Below are positions 1 to 9,430 of a stretch of 23,958 bases of DNA, piece by piece (within the stretch, counting starts at the first letter, position 1; the number at the start of each line of letters is the position of its first letter). The translations under genes were made by a program, and so were the position numbers. The notes beneath the pieces are model-generated. The model searched no databases. It was not told the origin of the DNA and saw only the letters and a list, made by a program, of their open reading frames with translations. The stretch comes from CAZTVN01 sp964617145 (lineage in GTDB: Bacteria; Patescibacteriota; Gracilibacteria; UBA1369; JACRIC01). Location: assembly GCA_964617145.1 (NCBI GenBank), contig CAZTVN010000010.1:1-23958 (forward strand), written 5' to 3'.

Positions 1-441
1 ATTGTTCAAAGCGGTACACGAATGGTGGTAAGTGGATGAGATGAACAGGTTCAAACACAGGAAAAGAAAAATTTCATCGGATATATTATTGCCCTCATTG
101 TGGTAATAATTGCTGATTTTTTGGTAAATCAAGTGCTTTATATCGTAAATAAAACATCTACGGCTCTCTCAACTCAAGGAGTAGATCCTGCTATAAATAC
201 ACAAAAAGGCGTTGAGCTTTTGGCTCAATTAACACGATTTGTAGCAAGTTTCGCAGGGCCTTTGGCCATACTTATGCTCGTTATAAGCGCCATCTACTAT
301 GTCACAGCCTTTGGGGAAGAAGATAATGTCAATAAAGCAAAAACATTTTTAAAGGGTTCCATATTTGGAATTATTGCGATTTATGGAGCTTACGCAATAG
401 TGGCGACTTTCATTGCCGGCAATATCGAAGCTTCCGTATAA
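1..441 (+). CDS. TrbC/VirB2-type (T4SS pilin-like) membrane protein, 5'-truncated, with one in-frame TGA
   Basis: The frame is open from base 1 to the TAA at 439-441 except for a TGA at 37-39. It reads as two membrane-hairpin units: an incomplete one (RMVVSG-TGA-DEQ, then a hydrophobic helix) and a complete one around codons 75-143 with the loop YVTAFGEEDNVNKAK. It aligns end to end with the second and third units of the next gene, so the two are tandem paralogues and the 5' part of this one lies outside the window. The TGA sits where the paralogue has the second Gly of 'LSGGNEE'. A shorter protein starting at the GTG at 100 is possible, but it would begin inside a transmembrane helix. The family is known for pilin-like or conjugation-type inner-membrane proteins; the role here is inferred. 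The gene may be a pseudogene, carry a sequencing error, or be recoded. Confidence 0.7.
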
Positions 442-462
442 CGAGCTATCTAAAAAATATCT

Positions 463-1440
463 ATGAAGACACGATTTCAAAAAAAAGGCTCTGTAAAAAT
501 ATTTTTAACGATAGTATTGGCCTCCATAACATTTGCATTCATACCCAATGCTCATATCTCGAAAGTCTCCGCCGATAACGATATCCTCAATCGTCTGGAC
601 CAGGCCGTAGGAAATCTCCTGCCAAATTATCGAACCAATCCACATCCTGAGTCAGTGAGCGGACAACCCGGAGTAACAAATATCGGAAGTGCCATACTGT
701 TTGTCACGGATTTTTTGAAACTTGTGATGGGAACAATCGCCATCATTTATCTTATCGTCGCAGCAATTCGCCTCATAACAGCCGGTGATAAAATTGAAGA
801 TATTCTTAATAAAGAAAAAACGAATTTGTCTTACATCATCATTGGTCTTTTAGTCATTATCTTTTCAACATCAGTGATAAATGGAATTATTTCAGAAACA
901 GGGGAAATAGACTTTTTGAGCAGTAATACTCGCGCTCAGGATAGCGGACTGAATGCGCAGGAACATATTCGTGGAATCTACAACTTTATCGAAGCATTTA
1001 TAGGGGCTATTGCGATACTGATGATTGTGGCTTCCGGTATGCGAATGATTTTATCTGGTGGAAATGAAGAGACTCTCAAATCAGGAAAACAGCATATTAT
1101 TTTTGCGGCTTTTGGGTTGATGATCATTGGAATTTCTGAATTTTTTGTAAAAGATTTTATTTTCGCTTCTGAGGATGAATTTGGACTTCCCGGCACAGAG
1201 ATAGGCTACTCAGCCTTCTTGCAGCTTGCGGCAAACATCACAAATTTCGTTTCAGGCTTTATCACATTTTTCGCTATCCTCTCAATCATTTATGCGGGAT
1301 TTCTCTATGTGACATCAGCAGGAGAGCAGGAGAACATCGATAAAGCCAAAAAGATCATCTTTAATGCCGTCATTGGTTTGGTAGTGGCAGCCGCAGCATA
1401 CGCTATCGTCAATACACTTATTGCCTTAACCAGTCGTTAA
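463..1440 (+). CDS. Triple-unit TrbC/VirB2-type pilin-like membrane protein
   Basis: 325 residues. A basic N-terminus and signal peptide (about 1-37, ending VSA) are followed by a short linker and three repeats of a two-helix hairpin: about 73-143 (loop TAGDKIEDILNKEK), 165-232 (LSGGNEETLKSGK) and 250-322 (VTSAGEQENIDKAKK). The small Gly-Gly/Gly turn, an acidic residue and an A-K-K stretch on the cytoplasmic side are typical of the T4SS pilin-like family common in Patescibacteria. The unit is usually found singly, so three in one chain is notable. It lies 21 bases behind its paralogue and 34 bases before the giant PKD gene, so the three probably share one function. No Shine-Dalgarno sequence precedes the ATG. 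A subunit of an envelope channel or appendage is the likeliest role, but no ATPase or other secretion gene is visible here to confirm it. Confidence 0.8.
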   Translation: MKTRFQKKGSVKIFLTIVLASITFAFIPNAHISKVSADNDILNRLDQAVGNLLPNYRTNPHPESVSGQPGVTNIGSAILFVTDFLKLVMGTIAIIYLIVAAIRLITAGDKIEDILNKEKTNLSYIIIGLLVIIFSTSVINGIISETGEIDFLSSNTRAQDSGLNAQEHIRGIYNFIEAFIGAIAILMIVASGMRMILSGGNEETLKSGKQHIIFAAFGLMIIGISEFFVKDFIFASEDEFGLPGTEIGYSAFLQLAANITNFVSGFITFFAILSIIYAGFLYVTSAGEQENIDKAKKIIFNAVIGLVVAAAAYAIVNTLIALTSR

Positions 1441-1450
1441 GTGGTATAAT
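1421..1450 (+). promoter_or_regulatory. Sigma-70-type promoter for the giant PKD gene
   Basis: TTGCCT at 1421-1426, an 18-base spacer, and a perfect TATAAT at 1445-1450. The -35 box lies in the last codons of the preceding gene. The expected transcription start near 1457 gives a leader of about 18 bases to the ATG at 1475, similar to the other promoter-gene spacings in this window. The giant gene can therefore be transcribed separately from the upstream pilin genes. Confidence 0.55.
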
Positions 1451-1474
1451 AAAAAGATAAAAATCAAAACAAAA

Positions 1475-4400
1475 ATGAAAAAAAATAATCATTTAGGAAG
1501 CAGAAAGGTCTTTAAGAAAATACTGAATTTTTTTGTATTGAGTACTGCAATCGGGCGAGCGTACATGATAGCGAGCCCGATTGCCACACGGTTTTCGAGG
1601 AAATACTCCTTAAGAGATATATATCTGAGTATAAAGCAAAGCCGTTTTCGACGAAACCTCTCCATTTCAAAATTCATCCTCCTTTTTGTCATTTTTGTTT
1701 TTTCATTCCACTTTACGCCGGTTTATGGAGGATTTTTTGATGATCCTGATTACTGTAATAAACACCCCGATGACATTCTCTGTAGTGGCTCGGGATCAAC
1801 ATCATTTACCGAATTTCAGGGAGAATTTAGTGTGCCAGACCCAAACATCTACGACCCAAATCTTACAAGAACGACCAATATTCGGGATTTCATTTTAAAA
1901 CTTACCAATTTTATTCTCTCATTTTTAGGACTCGCAGCGGTTGTGGCGATAATTTACGGAGGTGTTTTGTATGTAACTTCTGGAGGAGAACAAGATTCAA
2001 CCGACAAAGCCAAAAAAGTCATTAGATTCGCTTTAACGGGGATTGTGGTTGTGGTGATATCATTTGCTCTCGTAAACACGCTCATAAGTGGCGTTACAAC
2101 AGGAGAAGAACCTGGCGATAGAGGACAAGTCGCAACCGATGGTGGTATTCATGGAAGCAGTGAGGCGATAAGCGCCGATTCAGCGCAAGAACTTCAAGAA
2201 ATATCCGAAAAACTCCAAAGCGATTATTCTCTCTATCTGGCATCTTTAGATCAATACAACTCGCTCGCGGCATTCATAGAATCAAATATCAATCCAGAAG
2301 CCGATTACGCGAACAATACAAACGATTTCAGCAATGCGCTCGATGAAATACAAAGAGTGTTGACTTCGATCCGAAGTAGATATAACAGCTTAAGTCAAAC
2401 CTCCGAAGCAATGAATGCTCTGATAAATTACATCGATCGCACTTTCATTGTAATGAGAGAAAGAGGGATAAATCCGTCAGAAATTTTGCAGGCAAATATC
2501 TTTTTAGCACAGGCAACGGTTGGAGGAAGAAATTGTACGGCAAGTATCGATGGTTTTAACAACACTTTATGTGTAATTCTCGCCAATATCGATCGAAATA
2601 AAGTTCCAAGCGATTTTACCTACGAACAAATTGTCGATGCTTCAAGTTCCGATCCTCGAAGTATTTTGGGGATAAATGATGTGGATTTTGCGACGACATT
2701 ATTTTCTTTGCAGCAAAAAATTGAAGAAATACAGTCACGCTACGAATCTCTCGCGATTTCAGAAGCATTCGCTTCGGCATCGGAACAAATAGGGGAAATA
2801 TTTATCATAAACAAAAGTTTTTCTGACAGCAAGGAAATAGCCGAAGCCGAAATCCTTCGTGCCGATAATGACATGATAGCTTCGATCGTGAAACAGTTAG
2901 GGGATCTTAAGAAAAACGTTTCTGAAATCAAGTCCGTGAAAGCGGTGATTAAAGCGAAACCAAAAGAAGGAAACGCTCCACTTACCGTAACTTTTGATGG
3001 ATTTGAATCCGAAGATCCTTCAGGGGACACGATTTCAGACGGCCAATACTCGTTCGAAGCAGATTGTTCCGAGATTGGAGCAGATCGATATCAACTGCAA
3101 TCATTCCACAGCGGTGCAACATTTAGCTGTGTCTTTACGGAACCTGGAACATACGTAGTCAAACTGACCGTAACAAGTTCAGAACCAGAAAAATACGCTG
3201 CAGGAAGCGCATCTGTTCGTATAACCGTGCAGAAACCGAGGTCGAATATCGTTCTCAAAATCAATGATGAAGTAGTCGCCGACAGAAGCAATGATATCGA
3301 TATGTTAAGTTATAAATTGACTCTTTCGGAAGTAAGCGATGGCATAAAATTTGATGCAAAAGAGTCGAGAGACGGAGAAGGAAATGAAGTGCGCTTATGT
3401 ACTTGGGATTTTGGAGATAGATCAAAACCTATAAAAAGTTCATGTGACGAAATTCAAACCTATAAATACGGTGAGATCGGGCGATATACCTTTACGCTCG
3501 AGGTCGAAGATAATGCGGGAAATAAAGATAAAAAAACCCTCGATCTTGCCATAGGATCGCCAGCAGCTCGTATAAAAATTACGCCAACCAAAGGAGATAT
3601 AAATACCATATTCTTATTTGACGGAAGCAATTCGAGAACCGATGAGGGACAAATCACTCAGTGGGCTTGGAATATTCAAGGTCCTCAAACATTCACGCAG
3701 TCAGAAGAAGGTTTTGAGCACCAATTTTCGCAGCCAGGAAGCTACGATGTGACTTTGGATGTCTACGATTCTTTAGGGAAAAATGATACAGCCAGTACAA
3801 CGCTTCAAGTATCATCACAATCTCCTATAGCAGCATTCACTTTTACGATCGACGAACCATTCAAACCAAATACCGTCAAATTTGATGGCTCCAAAAGTTT
3901 CGATCCGGATCAAGGAGATAGTATTGAAAAATATACTTGGACATTCGATGGAAAAATTGACGTCGATTATATTTATCTTGATGAAAATGGTAATAAACGC
4001 TCTGAGCCAAATCCGGAAAGCCAAGCGGATAAAGAATATTTAAAAGCGCCTATTCTAAAATTTTTATCAGTAGGAAACAAAGAAACCACATTAACCGTTG
4101 AAGACACACATGGAAAAACCGCGGCAACAACAAAAATTATTCAAATTGAATCCATTTTGGATATCGATCTTTTTATCGGTGAAAACCCCGTAACAGGTCA
4201 AGAAAAACTCGCTTATCAACTTGATTTCGAAAACGTGGAGGTCAATTTTTGGGCGAAAAGCGATCAAGCGGTGGCTTATGAAATGGACTTTGGTGATGGA
4301 CAAAGGGAGGTCATTCCGATCCCATCTGGAAGCGGTTCAAGCTATGCCCAAATACAACACGCTTACACAACCTCAGACACATTTGAGGTAACTCTCACAG

Positions 4401-7400
4401 CTTTTGATGCCTCTGATAACGAAAATAGTATTTCACGAAGCGTATTTATTGGAGATTCCGAAAATCCAGTTGCAATCATAAACCTCACATTCGATGGCGC
4501 GAGACAACTGCCGAGAGTAGTAGATGGCGCAGCGATCATCGATCCTACATACAAAACAACGGAAACGTTCTTAGATGGAAGTAAATCGATAAATACCGAT
4601 GGAACGAGCCGAAAACTTGAATATCTCTGGATCATATCAAGAATTTCACAAAAAGCTGATACCTCTTGCGATCCAAGCCAAATCGTTTCAGGAACAAGTC
4701 AGATAGAAACAGAAAAATCATTTCGAGCAAATTTAAAAGAACTTGGTTGTTATTTGGTCGAGCTCACCGTGACAAATGGTGATGATATCACTCACTCAGC
4801 ACAAGCAATGCCTCACGTGATACAAATCATAAATGCTTCTCCAACATTTGAAACGCTTTCAACCACACCGAAAGAAGATGCTACGATGACTCCGATGAAA
4901 GTCGAAGTAAAACCCATCGCCGCAAATGACCCTGATGGAAGAATAGAAAAATATCGATTTTGGTATTATCCATCAAAAGGCGATAGCGAAAAAGATGCTC
5001 GAGATATTCAGATCACCAATACCGGCGCAACGATTTTGACTCTAAACACCTATACAGCATACGACATTCTCGATGGGACATTAGATGGAAAAGTCGAATA
5101 CGCATTTGGCCTCGAAATAACAGACAATGATGGAAATGTTTTCAAAAAAACATCGCTTGACGGTCTTCCAACATTAAACGTAAAACTTGGACCAAACCTC
5201 CCACCAGATGTGAAACTCTACGCCAATAAAACGAACATTATAAAAGGAGAAAGCATCAATTTTACCGTTGAAGCGATTGATCCCGATTCTGATATTGAAA
5301 GTTATGAATGGGATTTTGATGGAGATTTAATATTTGCTCAAAATGAAGGACCAAATAGCCCCGTAGCTCAACAGGTGTTCACGGAAAAAGCAGAGCAGGG
5401 AATACGAGTTTCAGTGCGGGTGATGGATGAAGCAGGATCTTCTGCGGTTTCAAATGCGGTCACAATCTATGTCGATAGTGATACCGTTGCGCCGGTAGCA
5501 GATTTTAAGATTGTCGATACAAAATACGATGCCGTAAAAAAAACAACATCAGCTTTGATGGACGCCTCAAATTCAAAAACTGATACAGGTCTTTCGCTTG
5601 ATGAAATTTTCGTCGATTGTGATGTGAACAAAGATAGCAACCTCGATGGAAACGCTTTAAACGATACAGATATTAAAAAAAATCCATCAGATAAAGATTT
5701 TTTATCGCCTGTTTGTGAGTACGATTATTTCGGTCTGATAAAAATTCAACTATCGGTAAAAGATAACGAAGGCACGATTTCAACAAAAGTCTCAGGATTA
5801 AACATAGATGAACCTATGGATCCAGAATTTCCGATTGCCGCCTTTACCTATGAAGTAAATGGTTCGGTAGTAGAGTTTAATGGTGATAATTCTTTGTCGG
5901 ATGTAAATCAAGGTCTTACGATCAAAAAATGGATATACGATTTTGATACGACTTCGGATAGTAATGGTGACGGTTCTCCTGATAATGATGAGGACGCCAC
6001 TTCTTCTAAAGTAACACACGATTTTGCCCCGCTTTCAGGGACAGTGGTCGTGAAACTCACGGTAGAAGATTCTATGGGCGGGACAGATGCCATTACACGA
6101 AACATAAAATTACCGCAGCCGGGAGAAATACCATCTCCTGAAGCCGCTTTTACTTATACTCTTGACGAAAAAGACCCTCTCCTTGTGACTTTCGATGTAA
6201 GCAACTCAATTTCATATAGCGGAGCGCTCAAATACGCTTTTGATTTTGATACAAGGGAAGACAGTTCAGGAAATGGAAATCCCGATGACGATAAGGACAA
6301 AGCCGACACAGAGACGCCACCGAAATATTCCAAAAAATATGAAGATTACGGAACATACAACATAAAACTCACCGTAAGCGATACTCTCGGACAGGAAGAT
6401 ATCGTCACGCGGAGCATTGAGATAAAACAATCAAAAGAACTTCCCCCTCCGCAGGCATCATTCAGTTATTCATTGGATCGCGATAATAACCTCAAAGCCT
6501 ATTTCAATGTTGGGGATTCTTTCTCCTACGCAAATCCCGACACTTTAGAATACGCTTTCGACCTTGATACCGAAATTGACAGCAATAAAGACGGAAAATC
6601 TGATAACGATAATGAAAAACCATCCAACATTTCAGGTGACGTATATACCTTTGTATTGAGTGATTATGGAACGCACAATGTATCCCTCACTATCAAAGAC
6701 ATAAACGGAAAAACAGCCCTAACTTCACATTCAATTTTTATTCCTGAACCAGAAAAAGTGGATCCCCCTTTCGTTGCCTTTACCTATGAACAAGTCGAAG
6801 GAAAAGCCGTAATCAATTTCAAAGGAAATGCGCTGTCCTATGTAGCAAATGACCCATCGGTAAAAGTTATTTGGGATCTTAATATGGATGAAGATAGTGA
6901 TGGAAATGGGAAAAAGGATGATGACAGCGATGCGACCACCGTCACACTACAAAACGAACCATTCGATGGATATGGAACATACAAAGTGAAACTCACGGCC
7001 ATCGATGCGCTCGATCAAAAAAATTCAGTGACGCGTACGGTGTATGTCCTAAATCCTGGAGAAGAACCGAGCCCGACTCCACCTATTGCTGCTTTCATGA
7101 CAAGCATTGTCGATCGAACCGTAACATTTACCAATACCTCAGAAATAGCCAAAGAAGTAGCGACAAAAGTGAAATATCTTTGGGATTTCGACTTGAATAA
7201 GGATAGCAATGGAGATGGGCTAAAAGATAATGACAAAGATTCTGAAAATCAAAATCCTACCATGACATACGATGATTACGGGGCATATCAAGTGAAACTG
7301 ACCGTTACCGATGATCTTCAAAGAAGCGATGAAGTAAGTCAAAGTGTTTTTTTAAGCGAGCCAGCAAAGAAAAATCCGCCAGTTGCGGCATTTACATACC

Positions 7401-9430
7401 AAATTTCCGATAAGAAGGTAACATTCACGAATACATCGCAGGCCGATGAAGGAGCCTCTTTAGAAAAAGCTCTCTGGGATTTTGACCTCGATACCGATAA
7501 AAATGGTGATGGTAATAGTGGAAACGATGCAGATTCCACAGAATTTCATCCAAGCTACGAATATCTAAATTATGGAAGTTATAAAGTTCAAATGACTATA
7601 TATGATGATCAAGGAAATTCAAGTAATATCACTCACACGATCTTTTTAGCAGAAGTACCTCATCCTTTAGCTCCAGAAGCCGCATTTACCTACGTTTTCA
7701 GTGAAGCTGATACGAAAGCTAAAACCGTCATATTTGATGGGACAAATTCCAAGGTCGATCCGGCTTGGGCGAGTACGGTCAAAATTGAAAAATATCAATG
7801 GGATTTTGACGCAAGCGTTGACGACAACGGAAACGGCGATCCGCTCGATGATTACGAAAGTGGAAATCCTATAAGTCACACATTCAAAGATTATAAAACC
7901 TTTTCGGTAAAACTGGTAGTTGTTGATTCTTTTGATGGAAGCGGAGAAATCTCAAGAACCATAACGATAACAAAGCCAGAATCAAGCTCTTTGGATGCGA
8001 GATTGACCTCAGATCCAAAGAAGAATGTCACGGATGGAAAAATCCATTTGCAAGATGCAATCGGTTATATTTCATTTGACTATTCTGGTACAATTGGAGA
8101 GATCAGCGAATTTATATTCGATAAAAATATTTACTTCGATACCAATGGAAATGGTGTGAAAGATGACGACATGGATCTCGGAGTCATCATAAAGAACGAT
8201 GGAAGTTTTTCTCGATCGGACAGTTTCAAAAATATTGAATATCTCAAAGAATGGGGGACGATCACTTCACGTCTTACCGTAAAAGACGAAGGAGGAAAAA
8301 GCGACAAAGTCGATATACCGATCGTATTTGATGAGCCTGTGGCCACAGAACCTCCAAGTGCGGCTTTTCTCTACACGATTGATGCTGAAAATCCTCTGAA
8401 AGTTACTTTCGATGCTTCTACTTCAGTTTCAGAGTCAGGAATAGATACTTTTACTTGGGATTTTGATTTGAATCAGGATTTTGATGGCGATGGAAAACGC
8501 GATAACGATAAAGAAGGTTCGGGGATGAAAGTTGAAAAAACTTTTGCAAAAGAAAGTGTTTACAATGTGAAATTAACGGTAATCGACAAAAAGGGGCAAA
8601 GCGATAGCGTTCTGCGAACCCTAACGATTCCTAAAGAAGAAGATACTCTAACGCCTCAAGCAGCCTTTACTTATGAAGTTGATTCGAACGATGCAACCGG
8701 CCTGAAAATAAATTTTGACGCATCAAATTCTCTTGCCGATAGTGACCATGACCTAACAATTACAACGTATGTATGGGACATGGATTTAAGTAAAGATTCC
8801 AATGGTAACGGCGTCCCTGATGACGATAAAGACACTGAAGGAAAGAAAATAGTCTACACGTTTAAAGATTATAAAACTTTTCAGGTGAAGCTCACTGTTA
8901 CCGATTCTAAAGGAAAAAGCGATAATGTATCTCGCAGCATAACGATCGAAAAAGCTTCGGAGGAATTGGATGCGCGACTGATCACATCTCCAGAGACGAA
9001 TGTTTCTGATGGGAAAGTTCATTTAAAAGGAGATTCAGGCGTAGTAAATTTCGATTTTACTACATCAATAGGACCAATAGTAAAGTATTGGCTTGATAAA
9101 AACATTTATTACGACACGAACGGAAATGGAGTTAAAAATGACGACCAAGATTTAAGCGCAACTGCCCCTGGAAAATGGACAAACATAGGATTTGAAAAAG
9201 AATGGGGAAGAATCGTAAGCAAATTAACCGTAGAAGATGGAAAAGGAAGATCGGATTATGTGAACGTAGAAATCCTCTTCGATGATCCAAACGCCCTCGC
9301 GACAAATATTGTGTTTTTAAGTGGATATAAAGGAGTCTTGGGATCACTTGCACTGATTGTGATCTTAAGTATACTAAGTATAAGATTTAAAAAACAAAAA
9401 TGGAGCAAGAAAATCAACAACAAGAGGTAA
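1475..9430 (+). CDS. Giant pilin-unit/PKD-repeat surface protein (2651 aa)
   Basis: A long basic N-region (1-65) and a hydrophobic signal segment (about 66-86) come first. One TrbC/VirB2-type hairpin follows (about 138-207, loop VTSGGEQDSTDKAKK), then a helical region (about 215-485). About twenty Ig/PKD-like domains run from 489 to about 2610, with typical 'WDFD/WDFGD' and 'GTYxVxLTVxD' strands. From about residue 1450 each roughly 100-residue unit has an acidic loop of the type D-S-N-G-D-G-x-x-D-N-D inserted after the WDFD strand. A C-terminal helix (about 2618-2637) and a lysine-rich tail anchor the end. PKD arrays are known as extracellular spacers and adhesion modules; the loops resemble calcium sites, so a rigid Ca-stabilised surface stalk is inferred. 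There is no in-frame TGA in 2651 codons. The stop overlaps the next gene by 31 bases. ATG 1475 fits the promoter; ATG 1565 is an alternative start. Confidence 0.9.
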   Translation: MKKNNHLGSRKVFKKILNFFVLSTAIGRAYMIASPIATRFSRKYSLRDIYLSIKQSRFRRNLSISKFILLFVIFVFSFHFTPVYGGFFDDPDYCNKHPDDILCSGSGSTSFTEFQGEFSVPDPNIYDPNLTRTTNIRDFILKLTNFILSFLGLAAVVAIIYGGVLYVTSGGEQDSTDKAKKVIRFALTGIVVVVISFALVNTLISGVTTGEEPGDRGQVATDGGIHGSSEAISADSAQELQEISEKLQSDYSLYLASLDQYNSLAAFIESNINPEADYANNTNDFSNALDEIQRVLTSIRSRYNSLSQTSEAMNALINYIDRTFIVMRERGINPSEILQANIFLAQATVGGRNCTASIDGFNNTLCVILANIDRNKVPSDFTYEQIVDASSSDPRSILGINDVDFATTLFSLQQKIEEIQSRYESLAISEAFASASEQIGEIFIINKSFSDSKEIAEAEILRADNDMIASIVKQLGDLKKNVSEIKSVKAVIKAKPKEGNAPLTVTFDGFESEDPSGDTISDGQYSFEADCSEIGADRYQLQSFHSGATFSCVFTEPGTYVVKLTVTSSEPEKYAAGSASVRITVQKPRSNIVLKINDEVVADRSNDIDMLSYKLTLSEVSDGIKFDAKESRDGEGNEVRLCTWDFGDRSKPIKSSCDEIQTYKYGEIGRYTFTLEVEDNAGNKDKKTLDLAIGSPAARIKITPTKGDINTIFLFDGSNSRTDEGQITQWAWNIQGPQTFTQSEEGFEHQFSQPGSYDVTLDVYDSLGKNDTASTTLQVSSQSPIAAFTFTIDEPFKPNTVKFDGSKSFDPDQGDSIEKYTWTFDGKIDVDYIYLDENGNKRSEPNPESQADKEYLKAPILKFLSVGNKETTLTVEDTHGKTAATTKIIQIESILDIDLFIGENPVTGQEKLAYQLDFENVEVNFWAKSDQAVAYEMDFGDGQREVIPIPSGSGSSYAQIQHAYTTSDTFEVTLTAFDASDNENSISRSVFIGDSENPVAIINLTFDGARQLPRVVDGAAIIDPTYKTTETFLDGSKSINTDGTSRKLEYLWIISRISQKADTSCDPSQIVSGTSQIETEKSFRANLKELGCYLVELTVTNGDDITHSAQAMPHVIQIINASPTFETLSTTPKEDATMTPMKVEVKPIAANDPDGRIEKYRFWYYPSKGDSEKDARDIQITNTGATILTLNTYTAYDILDGTLDGKVEYAFGLEITDNDGNVFKKTSLDGLPTLNVKLGPNLPPDVKLYANKTNIIKGESINFTVEAIDPDSDIESYEWDFDGDLIFAQNEGPNSPVAQQVFTEKAEQGIRVSVRVMDEAGSSAVSNAVTIYVDSDTVAPVADFKIVDTKYDAVKKTTSALMDASNSKTDTGLSLDEIFVDCDVNKDSNLDGNALNDTDIKKNPSDKDFLSPVCEYDYFGLIKIQLSVKDNEGTISTKVSGLNIDEPMDPEFPIAAFTYEVNGSVVEFNGDNSLSDVNQGLTIKKWIYDFDTTSDSNGDGSPDNDEDATSSKVTHDFAPLSGTVVVKLTVEDSMGGTDAITRNIKLPQPGEIPSPEAAFTYTLDEKDPLLVTFDVSNSISYSGALKYAFDFDTREDSSGNGNPDDDKDKADTETPPKYSKKYEDYGTYNIKLTVSDTLGQEDIVTRSIEIKQSKELPPPQASFSYSLDRDNNLKAYFNVGDSFSYANPDTLEYAFDLDTEIDSNKDGKSDNDNEKPSNISGDVYTFVLSDYGTHNVSLTIKDINGKTALTSHSIFIPEPEKVDPPFVAFTYEQVEGKAVINFKGNALSYVANDPSVKVIWDLNMDEDSDGNGKKDDDSDATTVTLQNEPFDGYGTYKVKLTAIDALDQKNSVTRTVYVLNPGEEPSPTPPIAAFMTSIVDRTVTFTNTSEIAKEVATKVKYLWDFDLNKDSNGDGLKDNDKDSENQNPTMTYDDYGAYQVKLTVTDDLQRSDEVSQSVFLSEPAKKNPPVAAFTYQISDKKVTFTNTSQADEGASLEKALWDFDLDTDKNGDGNSGNDADSTEFHPSYEYLNYGSYKVQMTIYDDQGNSSNITHTIFLAEVPHPLAPEAAFTYVFSEADTKAKTVIFDGTNSKVDPAWASTVKIEKYQWDFDASVDDNGNGDPLDDYESGNPISHTFKDYKTFSVKLVVVDSFDGSGEISRTITITKPESSSLDARLTSDPKKNVTDGKIHLQDAIGYISFDYSGTIGEISEFIFDKNIYFDTNGNGVKDDDMDLGVIIKNDGSFSRSDSFKNIEYLKEWGTITSRLTVKDEGGKSDKVDIPIVFDEPVATEPPSAAFLYTIDAENPLKVTFDASTSVSESGIDTFTWDFDLNQDFDGDGKRDNDKEGSGMKVEKTFAKESVYNVKLTVIDKKGQSDSVLRTLTIPKEEDTLTPQAAFTYEVDSNDATGLKINFDASNSLADSDHDLTITTYVWDMDLSKDSNGNGVPDDDKDTEGKKIVYTFKDYKTFQVKLTVTDSKGKSDNVSRSITIEKASEELDARLITSPETNVSDGKVHLKGDSGVVNFDFTTSIGPIVKYWLDKNIYYDTNGNGVKNDDQDLSATAPGKWTNIGFEKEWGRIVSKLTVEDGKGRSDYVNVEILFDDPNALATNIVFLSGYKGVLGSLALIVILSILSIRFKKQKWSKKINNKR
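1547..1584 (+). repeat. Perfect 10-bp inverted repeat (hairpin) around an internal ATG
   Basis: GCAATCGGGC at 1547-1556 pairs perfectly with GCCCGATTGC at 1575-1584, leaving an 18-base loop. This GC-rich stem stands out in AT-rich sequence. It lies in the first codons of the giant gene, and the loop contains the in-frame ATG at 1565-1567. It could act as an mRNA hairpin affecting translation, or be a chance constraint of the protein sequence. Confidence 0.5.
5827..9290 (+). repeat. Degenerate tandem array of about 300-350-bp PKD/acidic-loop units inside the giant gene
   Basis: Eleven successive units start near 5833, 6140, 6455, 6770, 7082, 7381, 7678, 7996, 8350, 8656 and 8967. Nine begin with the 'AAFTY'-type strand of a PKD domain; the two at 7996 and 8967 begin with 'LDARL' and form a separate, mutually similar variant. 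Each carries one acidic loop (for example near 5950, 6250, 7190, 8465 and 8785). The units are clearly related in protein but diverged in DNA, so the array is old rather than a recent slippage expansion. Confidence 0.75.

Noticed and set aside
100..441. Independent 113-residue protein starting at GTG 100
   Set aside because: The start falls inside a transmembrane helix, and the upstream frame aligns with the paralogue back to base 1, so this is the tail of a longer gene.
5827..9290. CRISPR-like or satellite DNA because of regular about 300-bp periodicity
   Set aside because: The period is far too long for CRISPR, the repeats are diverged in DNA and similar only as protein, and they are all in one open frame.
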